Of a stretch of DNA of 64,000 bases, positions 20,102-28,092 are shown piece by piece. The stretch is from Methanomassiliicoccales archaeon. Its GTDB lineage: Archaea > Thermoplasmatota > Thermoplasmata > Methanomassiliicoccales > UBA472. The notes under the pieces are model-generated. The model had not been told where the DNA came from. It saw nothing but the letters and a program-made list of their open reading frames with translations, and ran no database searches. The position numbers and the translations under genes were made by a program. Position 1 is the stretch's first letter; each line of letters begins with the position of its first letter. The DNA is taken from contig JAVYMA010000008.1 of assembly GCA_038740345.1 (NCBI GenBank), forward strand, positions 1 through 64,000, given 5' to 3'.

Positions 20102-20746
20102 ATGAGATATCTGGTGCTCTCAGACATACATTCGCGCAACAAGGTGATTCGATTCGCCAATCGTCATATCCTTGAATTAGATTTAGATGCAGTAATAGTA
20201 TTAGGAGATATCACTCATTTTGGCCCCCCCTCATGGGCATCAGAATTTCTATCTCAGTTGGAGAAGCGCGCCTATGCCATACCTGGTAACTGTGATCCAC
20301 CAGGAACGTTGGAAGAGATAGAGCGCAGTGCTATATCCCTGCATAGAAATAGGGTAGAGGTAGGGGGGTGGACCATAGGTGGCCATGGAGGCTCCAACAT
20401 CACCATTTTTAACACCCCCAACGAACTCACCGAGGAAGAGCTGGAGAAGGGTTTGAGACCCATCATGCAAGAAGGCATGGTCCTGGTCGTCCACTGCCCT
20501 CCTTATGGGATTCTGGATATGACCTCAGTCAATAGGCATGCGGGCAGTACTGCTGTGGCTAGGATGATAGAAGAATTCTCACCCAGAGTCGTATTGAGCG
20601 GTCATATCCATGAAGCGAGAGGCATATTGCAGCAGGATGGGATTCTATACATGAATCCCGGAGCGGCAAAGGATGGTTATGCTGGCGTGCTAGAACTAGA
20701 AGACGAGCCTAAGGCTATTCTATTAGAAAAGGCTGGTGAAGAGTGA
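20102..20746 (+). CDS. Calcineurin-type metallophosphoesterase
   Basis: A soluble two-metal phosphoesterase of 214 residues. Motifs in order: SDIHS, LGDITHFGPP, GNCDPPG, VHCPP and SGHIHEARG, ending with the NPGAAK segment. The usual GNHD is GNCD here, replacing one metal-site His with Cys, a change found in some archaeal members. The substrate is unknown. The ATG at 20102 starts directly before RYLVLSDIHS and has GGAG about 10 nt upstream, so it is preferred to the ATG at 20084. One of three phosphoesterases between 20 and 25 kb. Confidence 0.85.
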   Translation: MRYLVLSDIHSRNKVIRFANRHILELDLDAVIVLGDITHFGPPSWASEFLSQLEKRAYAIPGNCDPPGTLEEIERSAISLHRNRVEVGGWTIGGHGGSNITIFNTPNELTEEELEKGLRPIMQEGMVLVVHCPPYGILDMTSVNRHAGSTAVARMIEEFSPRVVLSGHIHEARGILQQDGILYMNPGAAKDGYAGVLELEDEPKAILLEKAGEE

Positions 20747-20947
20747 AACTTCAAGATATTTAGATATCGAGGTATGAGCTTGAAAAAGAGGATTAAAGTC
20801 TGAAAGTAGGAAGAATGACTCTTTGTAATCACTTACTACATTGATTCGTACGAATGCTATTTTCAGGTGTCATCGGCCGCTTCTGGTACAAAGCCTCCAA
20901 GCCGCAAACATATTTATACCACATTCCATTTTTGCCTCCTGGTTACT

Positions 20948-21328
20948 ATGGCACTATGGCAGGGCAAGTCTAGGCGCAAGCCTTCAGGCGGGAGATTGCG
21001 CCTTGCGAGAAAGAAAAGACGTTTCGAAATCGGAAGGGACGCGGAATATACCTATCTGGGACCTGTGCGCTTAGAGAAGCTACGAGTTCGGGGTGGGAAT
21101 GTCAAGGTGAGGTTGCTCAAAGCAGATATGGCCAATGTCACCGATCCTTCGACCCGAAAGACGCAGAGGGTCAAGATTCTCACCGTTAAGGAAAACTCCG
21201 CCAACCCTAACTTCGTGCAACGCAACATCATCACCAAAGGTGCGGTGATCCAGACCGAGATAGGGCTGGCCAAGGTTACGTCGCGCCCGGGACAAGACGG
21301 TTCGGTGGACGCAGTCTTGATTAAATAA
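20948..21328 (+). CDS. rps8e: Ribosomal protein S8e
   Basis: A small-subunit protein of 126 residues, shared by archaea and eukaryotes. Seen: the basic N-terminus [17 protein letters not shown], the core [35 protein letters not shown] and the C-terminal [16 protein letters not shown] longer frame reaches 20867, but TATTTATA at 20911-20918 lies 30 nt before the ATG at 20948. That places the start of transcription just before it and makes the message leaderless. It is followed closely by srp19. Confidence 0.97.
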   Translation: MALWQGKSRRKPSGGRLRLARKKRRFEIGRDAEYTYLGPVRLEKLRVRGGNVKVRLLKADMANVTDPSTRKTQRVKILTVKENSANPNFVQRNIITKGAVIQTEIGLAKVTSRPGQDGSVDAVLIK

Positions 21329-21365
21329 AGAAATAGCCCTGCCTGGTGCCATAAGGTGATGGGCG

Positions 21366-21653
21366 ATGGACGAGGAAAAGGCCTGGGTCCTCTGGCCAGA
21401 GTATTTTGATGTCGCCCTAAGCAGGGCAGAAGGACGCAAGGTGAGGAAGGAATTAGCGGTTTCCTCGCCTACAGTGGAGATGATCTCTAAGGCTTGTCAG
21501 AGCCTCGGCTTAGAACATAAAATTGAGATAAACAAGGCCTATCCTAGCAAATGGTACGATAAAAAAGGCAGGGTTTTAGTGGAGAGGAGCATGCCTAAGA
21601 CCCTTCTGTTGTTGAAAGTAGGGGAGCGCCTAGCAAGAACTCAACGGTCCTGA
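21366..21653 (+). CDS. srp19: Signal recognition particle 19 kDa protein
   Basis: Binds SRP RNA and helps load SRP54, for targeting of membrane and secreted proteins. The 95-residue sequence has the family pattern: [20 protein letters not shown] at the N-terminus, [20 protein letters not shown], and [16 protein letters not shown]. Start ATG at 21366 with GGTGATGGGCG just upstream. Its last 13 bp overlap the convergent DUF211 gene. Confidence 0.93.
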   Translation: MDEEKAWVLWPEYFDVALSRAEGRKVRKELAVSSPTVEMISKACQSLGLEHKIEINKAYPSKWYDKKGRVLVERSMPKTLLLLKVGERLARTQRS

Positions 21654-21931
21654 GGCGTTTCTACTTCTTCTACCAGCTTCTTCCCCGCCGATACGCTGTC
21701 GACTGAGTGAATTACTGCTCCAGACTGTGAGATCGCCTCTTCCACCGCATCGAAATCGATGGCATTCCCTTCGATGGTTATCTTAATGCTCTCTGTCTCT
21801 TGGTCCACCTCTTCCAAGGTGCAATTGACTCCCGACACTCCCTCTAGCACACTGAGCCGGCGCGCTAGCTCTACGATGTTAGGATGATGCGGCTTCAATA
21901 CGTCCAATACCAATCTTCGAATGTCAGGCAC
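21641..21931 (-). CDS. DUF211 protein
   Basis: A 96-residue archaeal ferredoxin-like-fold protein. Conserved features: the opening [20 protein letters not shown], the [17 protein letters not shown] segment, [17 protein letters not shown] and [14 protein letters not shown]. The molecular role of the family is unknown; structures form oligomeric rings. It is convergent with srp19 (13-bp overlap) and divergent from nnr. Confidence 0.88.
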   Translation of the reverse strand: MPDIRRLVLDVLKPHHPNIVELARRLSVLEGVSGVNCTLEEVDQETESIKITIEGNAIDFDAVEEAISQSGAVIHSVDSVSAGKKLVEEVETPQDR

Positions 21932-22019
21932 TTATCTACCCGGTCAGAGATAGTGGCCTTTGGTTTTAAGCGTTCCTCTTAAGGAAAGGATTATTCATTA
22001 TCGTTCTCATAATCGGCAC

Positions 22020-23462
22020 ATGCTGCCGGTCAAGGAGTTTGCTGTCCTCGATATTAATGCCGAGCATTTAGGGATTCCACCTGGCTACCTGATGGAAAAT
22101 GCCGGCAAGGCCGTCGCGGACGTCATTCTGGAGAGATATGGGACAGGGAGACGCATCGCAATCCTATGTGGAACTGGTAATAATGGAGGAGACGGCTTCG
22201 TCGCGGCCAGATATCTAAAGGAGCTAAATAGTGTCTCCGTTTTCTTGGCCAAATCCCCGGACCAGATCCATTCGGACATAGCACGGGACGCCTTCGAGGC
22301 TATCAAGGACATAGTCCAGCCAGCAGATGGGGTCGACCTATCGAGCTACGACGTTATAGTTGATGCCCTGTTGGGAACTGGTGTGACAGGACGTATTCAA
22401 GAGCCTTATTCAAGGCTGATAGACCTGATAAACGACTCCTCGGCCGATGTGGTCTCAGTTGACGTGCCCTCAGGATTCGGAGGGGATGTGATGGTGCACC
22501 CCACCATCACTGTTACTTTTCATGATGTCAAGGAAGGGATGACAGAAGCGAACTCAGGGGATATCGTGATCAAGGACATAGGCATTCCTACAGAAGCAAT
22601 ACAATATGTTGGACCAGGAGAGTTCGTTTATTATCCCATACCTTCCCCTGAATCCCACAAAGGAGATAATGGCCGGGTCCTCATTTTGGGTGGAGGCCCT
22701 TACACCGGTGCTCCCGCTTTGGCAGCCATGGGGGCTTACCGAATCAAAGTGGATTTGGTACGAATCGCGGTTCCAAAGCGCGCCTTCATTCCAATCGCAG
22801 GATACTCTCCCAATTTCATAGTTCACGAACTTTCTGGCAAAGATCATCTTAACAAGAAAGATGTCAAAGAGGTGGAGAAGCTGCTTCCTTGGGCAGATGC
22901 AGTGCTCATAGGGCCTGGGCTAGGAGATGAAAAAGAGACCTTGGAAGCAGTGCGAGATATAATTGAAAGATGCAACAAGCCCATGGTAATCGATGCTGAT
23001 GCGCTGCGTGCTGTCTCTGAGAACCTTCAACTGTTGAAGGGGAAGCAAGGCATAATCACTCCGCATGCAGGCGAGTTCAAACTTCTCACTGGCATCCCAT
23101 TGCCCAAGGATACCGAGGGCAAGATCCCAAAGGTATTGGATCTGGCCAAGAAAACAGGGATGACTGTGCTGCTGAAAGGGAAAGTGGACATAATCGCTTG
23201 CGCCGAACGGGTTAAGATGAATCGAACTGGTAATGCAGGGATGACCGTAGGGGGAACAGGGGATGTTCTTGCGGGCATAGCCGTTGGTCTCTTATCGAGA
23301 GGAGTGGCACCATTCGACGCCGCTCGTCTGGCGGCATTCGTGAACGGTACCGCGGGAGATGTCGCCTTTCAGAAATGGGCATATTGCTACCTTGCCACTG
23401 ATGTCGCGGACAGCATACCGCAGGCGGTGAAACCATTCATCGACAGATTCCTATACTCGTAA
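22020..23462 (+). CDS. nnr: Bifunctional NAD(P)H-hydrate repair enzyme (epimerase and dehydratase)
   Basis: Repairs hydrated NADH/NADPH. The N-terminal half (about 1-205) is the epimerase, with PGYLMENAGKAVAD and the phosphate-binding CGTGNNGGDGFVAARYL. The C-terminal half is the ribokinase-fold ADP- or ATP-dependent dehydratase, with NGRVLILGGG...GAPALAAMGA, VIDADALRAV, ITPHAGEFKLLTG and NAGMTVGGTGDVLAGI. The frame extends back to a TTG at 21960. The ATG at 22020 matches the family N-terminus (LPVKEFAVLDINAEHLGIP), and GGATTATTCATTATC about 25 nt before it may be a promoter. It gives 480 residues. Confidence 0.93.
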   Translation: MLPVKEFAVLDINAEHLGIPPGYLMENAGKAVADVILERYGTGRRIAILCGTGNNGGDGFVAARYLKELNSVSVFLAKSPDQIHSDIARDAFEAIKDIVQPADGVDLSSYDVIVDALLGTGVTGRIQEPYSRLIDLINDSSADVVSVDVPSGFGGDVMVHPTITVTFHDVKEGMTEANSGDIVIKDIGIPTEAIQYVGPGEFVYYPIPSPESHKGDNGRVLILGGGPYTGAPALAAMGAYRIKVDLVRIAVPKRAFIPIAGYSPNFIVHELSGKDHLNKKDVKEVEKLLPWADAVLIGPGLGDEKETLEAVRDIIERCNKPMVIDADALRAVSENLQLLKGKQGIITPHAGEFKLLTGIPLPKDTEGKIPKVLDLAKKTGMTVLLKGKVDIIACAERVKMNRTGNAGMTVGGTGDVLAGIAVGLLSRGVAPFDAARLAAFVNGTAGDVAFQKWAYCYLATDVADSIPQAVKPFIDRFLYS

Positions 23463-23478
23463 AAGGAAAGGGTGAGTT

Positions 23479-24156
23479 GTGCGCTGCGCCATTATCTCTG
23501 ACATCCATTCAAACCTGCATGCCCTAAACGTCGTGCTTAGGGATATCGATGAACAGGGAGTCGATGAGGTGCTCTGCGCTGGCGATCTAGTCGGCTATGG
23601 AGCGTTTCCTAATGAGGTTATAGCCCAGATCAAGGAGCGGAAAATCATCTCCATCTGCGGCAACCATGACCGCGCCGTCCTCAACATAGATACCTCTGGA
23701 ATGAATCCTTTAGCAGCCAAAGCTGTCTATTGGACGGCGAAACAAATTTCTTTTGAGGCATTGGGCTACTTGAAAAAGCTCAAGCCCCGAGCCACTCTCA
23801 ACTTAGCTGGGATACCAGCAGCCATGTTCCATGGCTCAGTGCGTAACGACGATGAGTATGTGTATGAAGAAGACGCAGTTCCAGAGCTCCTGAATCTGGC
23901 GAGGGCGAGGGTGGTGATAAGTGGACATACACATGTTCCGTATGTTAAGAGATATTCAGAAGGAGTGCTCTTAAATCCAGGGTCGGTGGGTCAGCCCCGG
24001 GATGGAGATAGGAGAGCCAGTTATTTGATCCTCGATGGGGATGAAATGCGCTTTGAATTGAGGAGGTTGGACTATCCAGTGGAAGAGGCGGCTAAGGCTA
24101 TATCTGCCGCGGGACTTCCAGACTTTCTCGGCCTAAGGCTGTTAAGCGGTATATGA
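23479..24156 (+). CDS. Metallophosphoesterase, YfcE/MJ0936-like
   Basis: A 225-residue calcineurin-fold phosphoesterase. The metal motifs are complete: SDIHSNLHAL, AGDLVGYGAFPNEV, CGNHDRAV, FHGS and SGHTHVPY, then LNPGSVGQPRDGD. MJ0936-type enzymes are manganese or nickel phosphodiesterases; the natural substrate is not known. The start is GTG at 23479, with AAGGAAAGGGTGA upstream. It lies 16 nt after nnr and 8 nt before the next phosphoesterase, so the three probably share a message. Confidence 0.87.
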   Translation: MRCAIISDIHSNLHALNVVLRDIDEQGVDEVLCAGDLVGYGAFPNEVIAQIKERKIISICGNHDRAVLNIDTSGMNPLAAKAVYWTAKQISFEALGYLKKLKPRATLNLAGIPAAMFHGSVRNDDEYVYEEDAVPELLNLARARVVISGHTHVPYVKRYSEGVLLNPGSVGQPRDGDRRASYLILDGDEMRFELRRLDYPVEEAAKAISAAGLPDFLGLRLLSGI

Positions 24157-24164
24157 GGTAGGCT

Positions 24165-24932
24165 ATGCAGATCTCGCCTGTGGTTGATCATCCCGCTCTA
24201 CGCATCTTTGCTGATGAAGCCATCCTCTGCGCCGGCGATCTGCACATCGGCTTAGAGGATGAAATGCGCTCTAAAGGTGTTGTCGTCCCATCCCAAACCG
24301 AACGCATGTTGCGAGAATTGAAGCAGTTGGCGGATGGTTGCGAACGACTTGTCCTATTGGGAGATGTAAAGCACCAGGTACCAGGCACTAGTCGGCAAGA
24401 ATACTCTGAATTGCCACGCTTCTTCTCCGAGCTATGCACGACATACTCATCGGTGGATTTGGTTCGAGGCAACCACGATGTAGGTATAGAGGATATAGGA
24501 TTCACCGGAGTGCACATCCACCCAGCCTCTGGTTTCTCTTTGGGTGATGTTGGATTCATCCATGGCCATATATGGCCCTCGGACTCGGTCATGTCAAAGG
24601 GGACATTGATCATGGCGCACAACCACCCCGCAATTCTCTTTCGCGATGGTGTGGGGCACATCACCATAGAAAGATGCTGGCTGCGTTGCAGGCTGAAAGA
24701 GGATGCATATTCGTATTATTCTCAGATCCCAAGTGAGGTCATCGTGGTCCCGTCTATGAATCGTAGCTTGAAGGGATCTCCGATCAATATAGAAGAGGCA
24801 AGGCATATAGGGCCCCTTTTTGCCAACAGCCTGATAGAATTGGAAGATTCTCGAGTGTATCTTCTGGATGGCATTTATCTAGGGACGGTCGGCTCGCTGA
24901 TGGTGAAGGGGCCGAACAGATACCTGGATTGA
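24165..24932 (+). CDS. Archaeal SbcD-related metallophosphoesterase
   Basis: A 255-residue phosphoesterase of the archaeal group distantly related to the SbcD/Mre11 nuclease. Motifs: CAGDLHIGLEDEMRSKGV, LLGDVKHQVPG, VRGNHDVGIE, HGHIWP and MAHNHPAI, followed by a domain ending YLLDGIYLGTVGSL. It lacks the helical capping domain of real Mre11, and no rad50 is nearby, so a repair role is not supported. GAGGTAGGCT precedes the ATG. Last gene of the nnr group. Confidence 0.85.
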   Translation: MQISPVVDHPALRIFADEAILCAGDLHIGLEDEMRSKGVVVPSQTERMLRELKQLADGCERLVLLGDVKHQVPGTSRQEYSELPRFFSELCTTYSSVDLVRGNHDVGIEDIGFTGVHIHPASGFSLGDVGFIHGHIWPSDSVMSKGTLIMAHNHPAILFRDGVGHITIERCWLRCRLKEDAYSYYSQIPSEVIVVPSMNRSLKGSPINIEEARHIGPLFANSLIELEDSRVYLLDGIYLGTVGSLMVKGPNRYLD

Positions 24933-25060
24933 GCGTTTCTAAAACTAGTCATCCGGATCTTCAATCCCATCATCGTCTTACATTAAAGTTAACACATACG
25001 CTTTTCATTTTTATAAAAAATTAAAAAAAAATGAATAAAAATATTAGAGGGGAAAGAGTT

Positions 25061-26572
25061 TCAATAATTCTTGATCTGCTTGAAGATCGAGCCATCCGGC
25101 CTGCGGATGTTGACCACCAAGGCAGCCTGTCCCGGTAGCACATGAGTGGCACAGGAGTTGCAGGGATCGTAAGCGCGGTAGGCCATCTCAATCATATTCA
25201 GCAGACCTGGGGACACCTGCCAATTCTTTATGAGCGCCTTAGCAGCCGTGGCCACAGAGACGTTGATGGGAGCGTTGTTGTTCGTCGTTCCCACCACCAG
25301 ATTCACATCCGTGATGATGCCTTTCTCATCAGCCACATAGTGGTGCACCAAGGTGCCTCTGGGGGCCTCCAATATTCCCACTCCTTCGCCGGGGGTGTCC
25401 GTCTTGGCCTTTATATTGGTATCGGTTATCTCTGGATCCTCTGCCAACTCTAGCATCCTTTCCGCCGCATACATCAGCTCGATGACCCTCGCCCAATGCA
25501 TCGCCTGAGTATGCTGCACTGGACCCTTGATGCCCAGGTCGCGGAATGTCCCCTTATAGGCCTCGAAGAGCTTTTGCGCCTCTGGTGTGGAGAAGCCCTT
25601 GGCCACGTTCAAGCGGGACATGGGAGTGGCGCGGTAGATACCAGAGTCTTTCCCCGTCACGAACCCCTTCCAGCCTACTGGCTTGAAATAGCAGAACTTC
25701 TCGTAGCTCCAAGGTTCGGTGTGCTCGGCGATGTATTTCAGATAATCCTTGCCAGTATATCTCGCCACCTCATTCCCATCGGGATCTATCATGACCTGCG
25801 TACCGTCATAGAAGTTGACGTGGCCGTTCTTATCCACGGTGCCTAGATGGTAGGTCTCATTGTAGAATATGTCCTTCGACGTGATTATGTTCATGTAGTC
25901 CTTGTTCTTGAGCACTACGTCGGCGAAGAGCTGGTTGGTGAACTTGGCGAAGTCAACGCAATACTTGGCCATCTTGATCGTCTCGGCCTGCATCTCCTTG
26001 GTCATGGGTTTGGCCATGCCTCCTGGGATACCGCAGACCGGATGAGTTGCCTTTCCGCCTAACATCTCTTGGATCTTCTGAGCATAGGAGCGCGCCCTGA
26101 TGACCTGTGATCCAATCTCCACGCCCACCGCATCGACCACGCCTAAAATGTTCCTCTTGGCAGCAGGGGCAGCGGGACCGAGTACGAAGTCCGGAGCTGC
26201 CAGGGCATAGAAATGCGCGATATGGGAGTGCACATAATGAGCGGCATAGAAGAGCTCTCTCAACTTCTTTGCCGTCTCCGGGGGATCGGCCTTATAGACT
26301 GCGTCCAAGGCCTTGGTGGAGCACATGTGGTGTGCGCCCGGGCATACGCCGCATAGCCTCGAGGTGAGCTTGTTCATGTCCTCCGCCGCTCTTCCTATGC
26401 AGAACCTCTCGAAACCACGAAGCTCTGGCACCTGCCAGTATGCCTTCTCCACATTCCCATTATCATCAAGGAATATCTCTATCTTTCCATGTCCTTCGAG
26501 CCTCGTAATTGGGTCGATGGTGATGCGCTTGGATTCCGCTTTAACAGTCTTGTCGAATATTTCCGGGCTCAT
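25061..26572 (-). CDS. mvhA: F420-non-reducing [NiFe] hydrogenase large subunit
   Basis: Catalytic large subunit of the hydrogenase that passes electrons from H2 to HdrA through MvhD. The two nickel-binding motifs are intact: RLCGVCPGAHHMCS (C74, C77, H81) and DPCNSCATHVL (C471, C474, H477). Maturation should remove the C-terminal 26 residues after H477. The 503 residues are somewhat longer than in Methanothermobacter. All ligands are Cys, with no in-frame TGA. It overlaps the mvhG stop by 4 bp and is the last gene of hdrA-mvhDGA. Confidence 0.96.
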   Translation of the reverse strand: MSPEIFDKTVKAESKRITIDPITRLEGHGKIEIFLDDNGNVEKAYWQVPELRGFERFCIGRAAEDMNKLTSRLCGVCPGAHHMCSTKALDAVYKADPPETAKKLRELFYAAHYVHSHIAHFYALAAPDFVLGPAAPAAKRNILGVVDAVGVEIGSQVIRARSYAQKIQEMLGGKATHPVCGIPGGMAKPMTKEMQAETIKMAKYCVDFAKFTNQLFADVVLKNKDYMNIITSKDIFYNETYHLGTVDKNGHVNFYDGTQVMIDPDGNEVARYTGKDYLKYIAEHTEPWSYEKFCYFKPVGWKGFVTGKDSGIYRATPMSRLNVAKGFSTPEAQKLFEAYKGTFRDLGIKGPVQHTQAMHWARVIELMYAAERMLELAEDPEITDTNIKAKTDTPGEGVGILEAPRGTLVHHYVADEKGIITDVNLVVGTTNNNAPINVSVATAAKALIKNWQVSPGLLNMIEMAYRAYDPCNSCATHVLPGQAALVVNIRRPDGSIFKQIKNY

Positions 26573-27606
26573 GCCGTGGCCTCCTTAGCTTCTTTCTTTA
26601 TCTTTTTCTTCTCTTTAACGGCCTTCTTGATTATGCTCTTAGGCATGGTGTAGCAATAGAAGGTTCCCAACGGATCCTTCACCTGCGCCATGAGCTTGAG
26701 AATCTCCTCCTCGCTCAGCTGCGATTCCTTGTCCTGGACCTTATAGATGGATGCCAGCGCTGAGAGCATTGAGCCACCCTGATCCAGCACCTGATCGGTG
26801 GGGCCCATGCAACCACGGCAGGGCTGGTTGCCTTCGAGACATTTGGCACCACATCCGGCTCTTGTGGCTGGCCCAAGACATATCACGCCCTGCTCTAGCA
26901 TGCACTTCTCTGGATCGATATCTATCTCAAATGCCTCATGGACTTTTTCCACCTGTTTTACCGTTTTCTTACGCTTGCATTCATCGCATAGCGTCCTGGT
27001 GGATGCAATCACTGAGCCCTTGGGAGGCAAGGGCGCCCCTTCCTTAACGTGCTTTTCCACAATGCTCAGGAATTGGTTGATCAAATTGGTGGTTGGAGGA
27101 CATCCTGGCATGTAATAGTCCACATCCACCACTTGGTCCAAGGTCTTCACGGTATCATAAAGCACTGGAAGCTCCAAATCCCCATATTTCGTATGTGTCT
27201 CATGCTGAGGGTATACTGGATCCTTGGTGTTTTGCTGGTCTGAGGAGGGTGTCTTGGTGTAAACATACTCCAATATGTCCTTCGCATTGGTCAAATTGGC
27301 AAGGCCTGGCACACCACCATAGCATGCACAGGAGCCAAAGGAGATCAATAAAGCTGATTTCTTCCTCAGCAGCTTGGCCACATACTCATTCTCCGAGTTG
27401 CGTATGGCACCATTGTATAAAGTGGCGGTGATGTAACCATCTGGCATCGCCTCAACATCCTTCAGCTTGGTGTCCACGGCTATGGGCCAAAATGCTATGT
27501 CTGCTATCTCGGCCACACCAAGAATCTTCTCGTCTATGTCCAGCAGAGCGACATCACATCCCCCGCACCCTGCGCCCCAATATTGGGCTATCCTAATCTT
27601 ACCCAT
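26569..27606 (-). CDS. mvhG: F420-non-reducing hydrogenase small subunit
   Basis: Electron-transfer small subunit with three predicted Fe-S clusters. Proximal cluster ligands are in WGAGCGGCDVALLDI (C14, C17), GSCACYGGVPG and YMPGCPPTTNLI. Further cysteines lie in CDECKRK, CMLEQGVICLGPATRAGCGAKC and NQPCRGCMG. The C-terminus is a Lys/Ala-rich tail (KKAVKEKKKIKKEAKEATA), which is unusual for the core fold and may be flexible. The ATG at 27606 follows mvhD by 15 nt. Confidence 0.95.
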   Translation of the reverse strand: MGKIRIAQYWGAGCGGCDVALLDIDEKILGVAEIADIAFWPIAVDTKLKDVEAMPDGYITATLYNGAIRNSENEYVAKLLRKKSALLISFGSCACYGGVPGLANLTNAKDILEYVYTKTPSSDQQNTKDPVYPQHETHTKYGDLELPVLYDTVKTLDQVVDVDYYMPGCPPTTNLINQFLSIVEKHVKEGAPLPPKGSVIASTRTLCDECKRKKTVKQVEKVHEAFEIDIDPEKCMLEQGVICLGPATRAGCGAKCLEGNQPCRGCMGPTDQVLDQGGSMLSALASIYKVQDKESQLSEEEILKLMAQVKDPLGTFYCYTMPKSIIKKAVKEKKKIKKEAKEATA

Positions 27607-27621
27607 ATTATATCACGCTCC

Positions 27622-28092
27622 TCAGTGCTTCTTCTCCTCTGACTCTTCCTCTTTGAGGGGGTTCGGTCCGAGCTCTCTTATAGTCTCGGTGAACTCCTTA
27701 ATAGTCTTCTGGAACTTCGCTCCTTCTGAGGCAGACACCCATTCAAGGCGCAGCCGATTAGGATCGAAGCCATATTGCTCCAACAGCATGCGCAGCAGCG
27801 CAATGCGTCTCCTAGTGCGGTAGTTTCCTCCTATATAATGGCAGTCGGCCGGATGGCAGCCCAGCACCAGCACTCCATCCGCGCCCTTGGAGAAGGCACG
27901 GAGCACGAACTCGGGATCTACTCGCGCTGAGCACATGGTCCTGATGACCTTGAAGTTGGTAGGCATTTGCAGTCTAGAAACACCCGCAAGGTCAGCGCCG
28001 GCATAGGAGCACCAGTTGCAGCAGAACGCAAGGATGTTGGGTTCCCATTCAGCCTCCTTGGCCTCCGTCTTTGTCACTTGCACTTGGCTCAT
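27622..28092 (-). CDS. mvhD: F420-non-reducing hydrogenase iron-sulfur subunit
   Basis: A small [2Fe-2S] protein that links the MvhAG hydrogenase to HdrA. Conserved cysteines: AFCCNWCSYAGADLAG, RTMCSARVDPEFVL and LVLGCHPADCHYIGGN. The 156 residues end in a charged tail (LKEEESEEKKH). Its ATG directly follows the hdrA TAA stop, which suggests coupled translation and a fixed subunit ratio. Confidence 0.94.
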   Translation of the reverse strand: MSQVQVTKTEAKEAEWEPNILAFCCNWCSYAGADLAGVSRLQMPTNFKVIRTMCSARVDPEFVLRAFSKGADGVLVLGCHPADCHYIGGNYRTRRRIALLRMLLEQYGFDPNRLRLEWVSASEGAKFQKTIKEFTETIRELGPNPLKEEESEEKKH

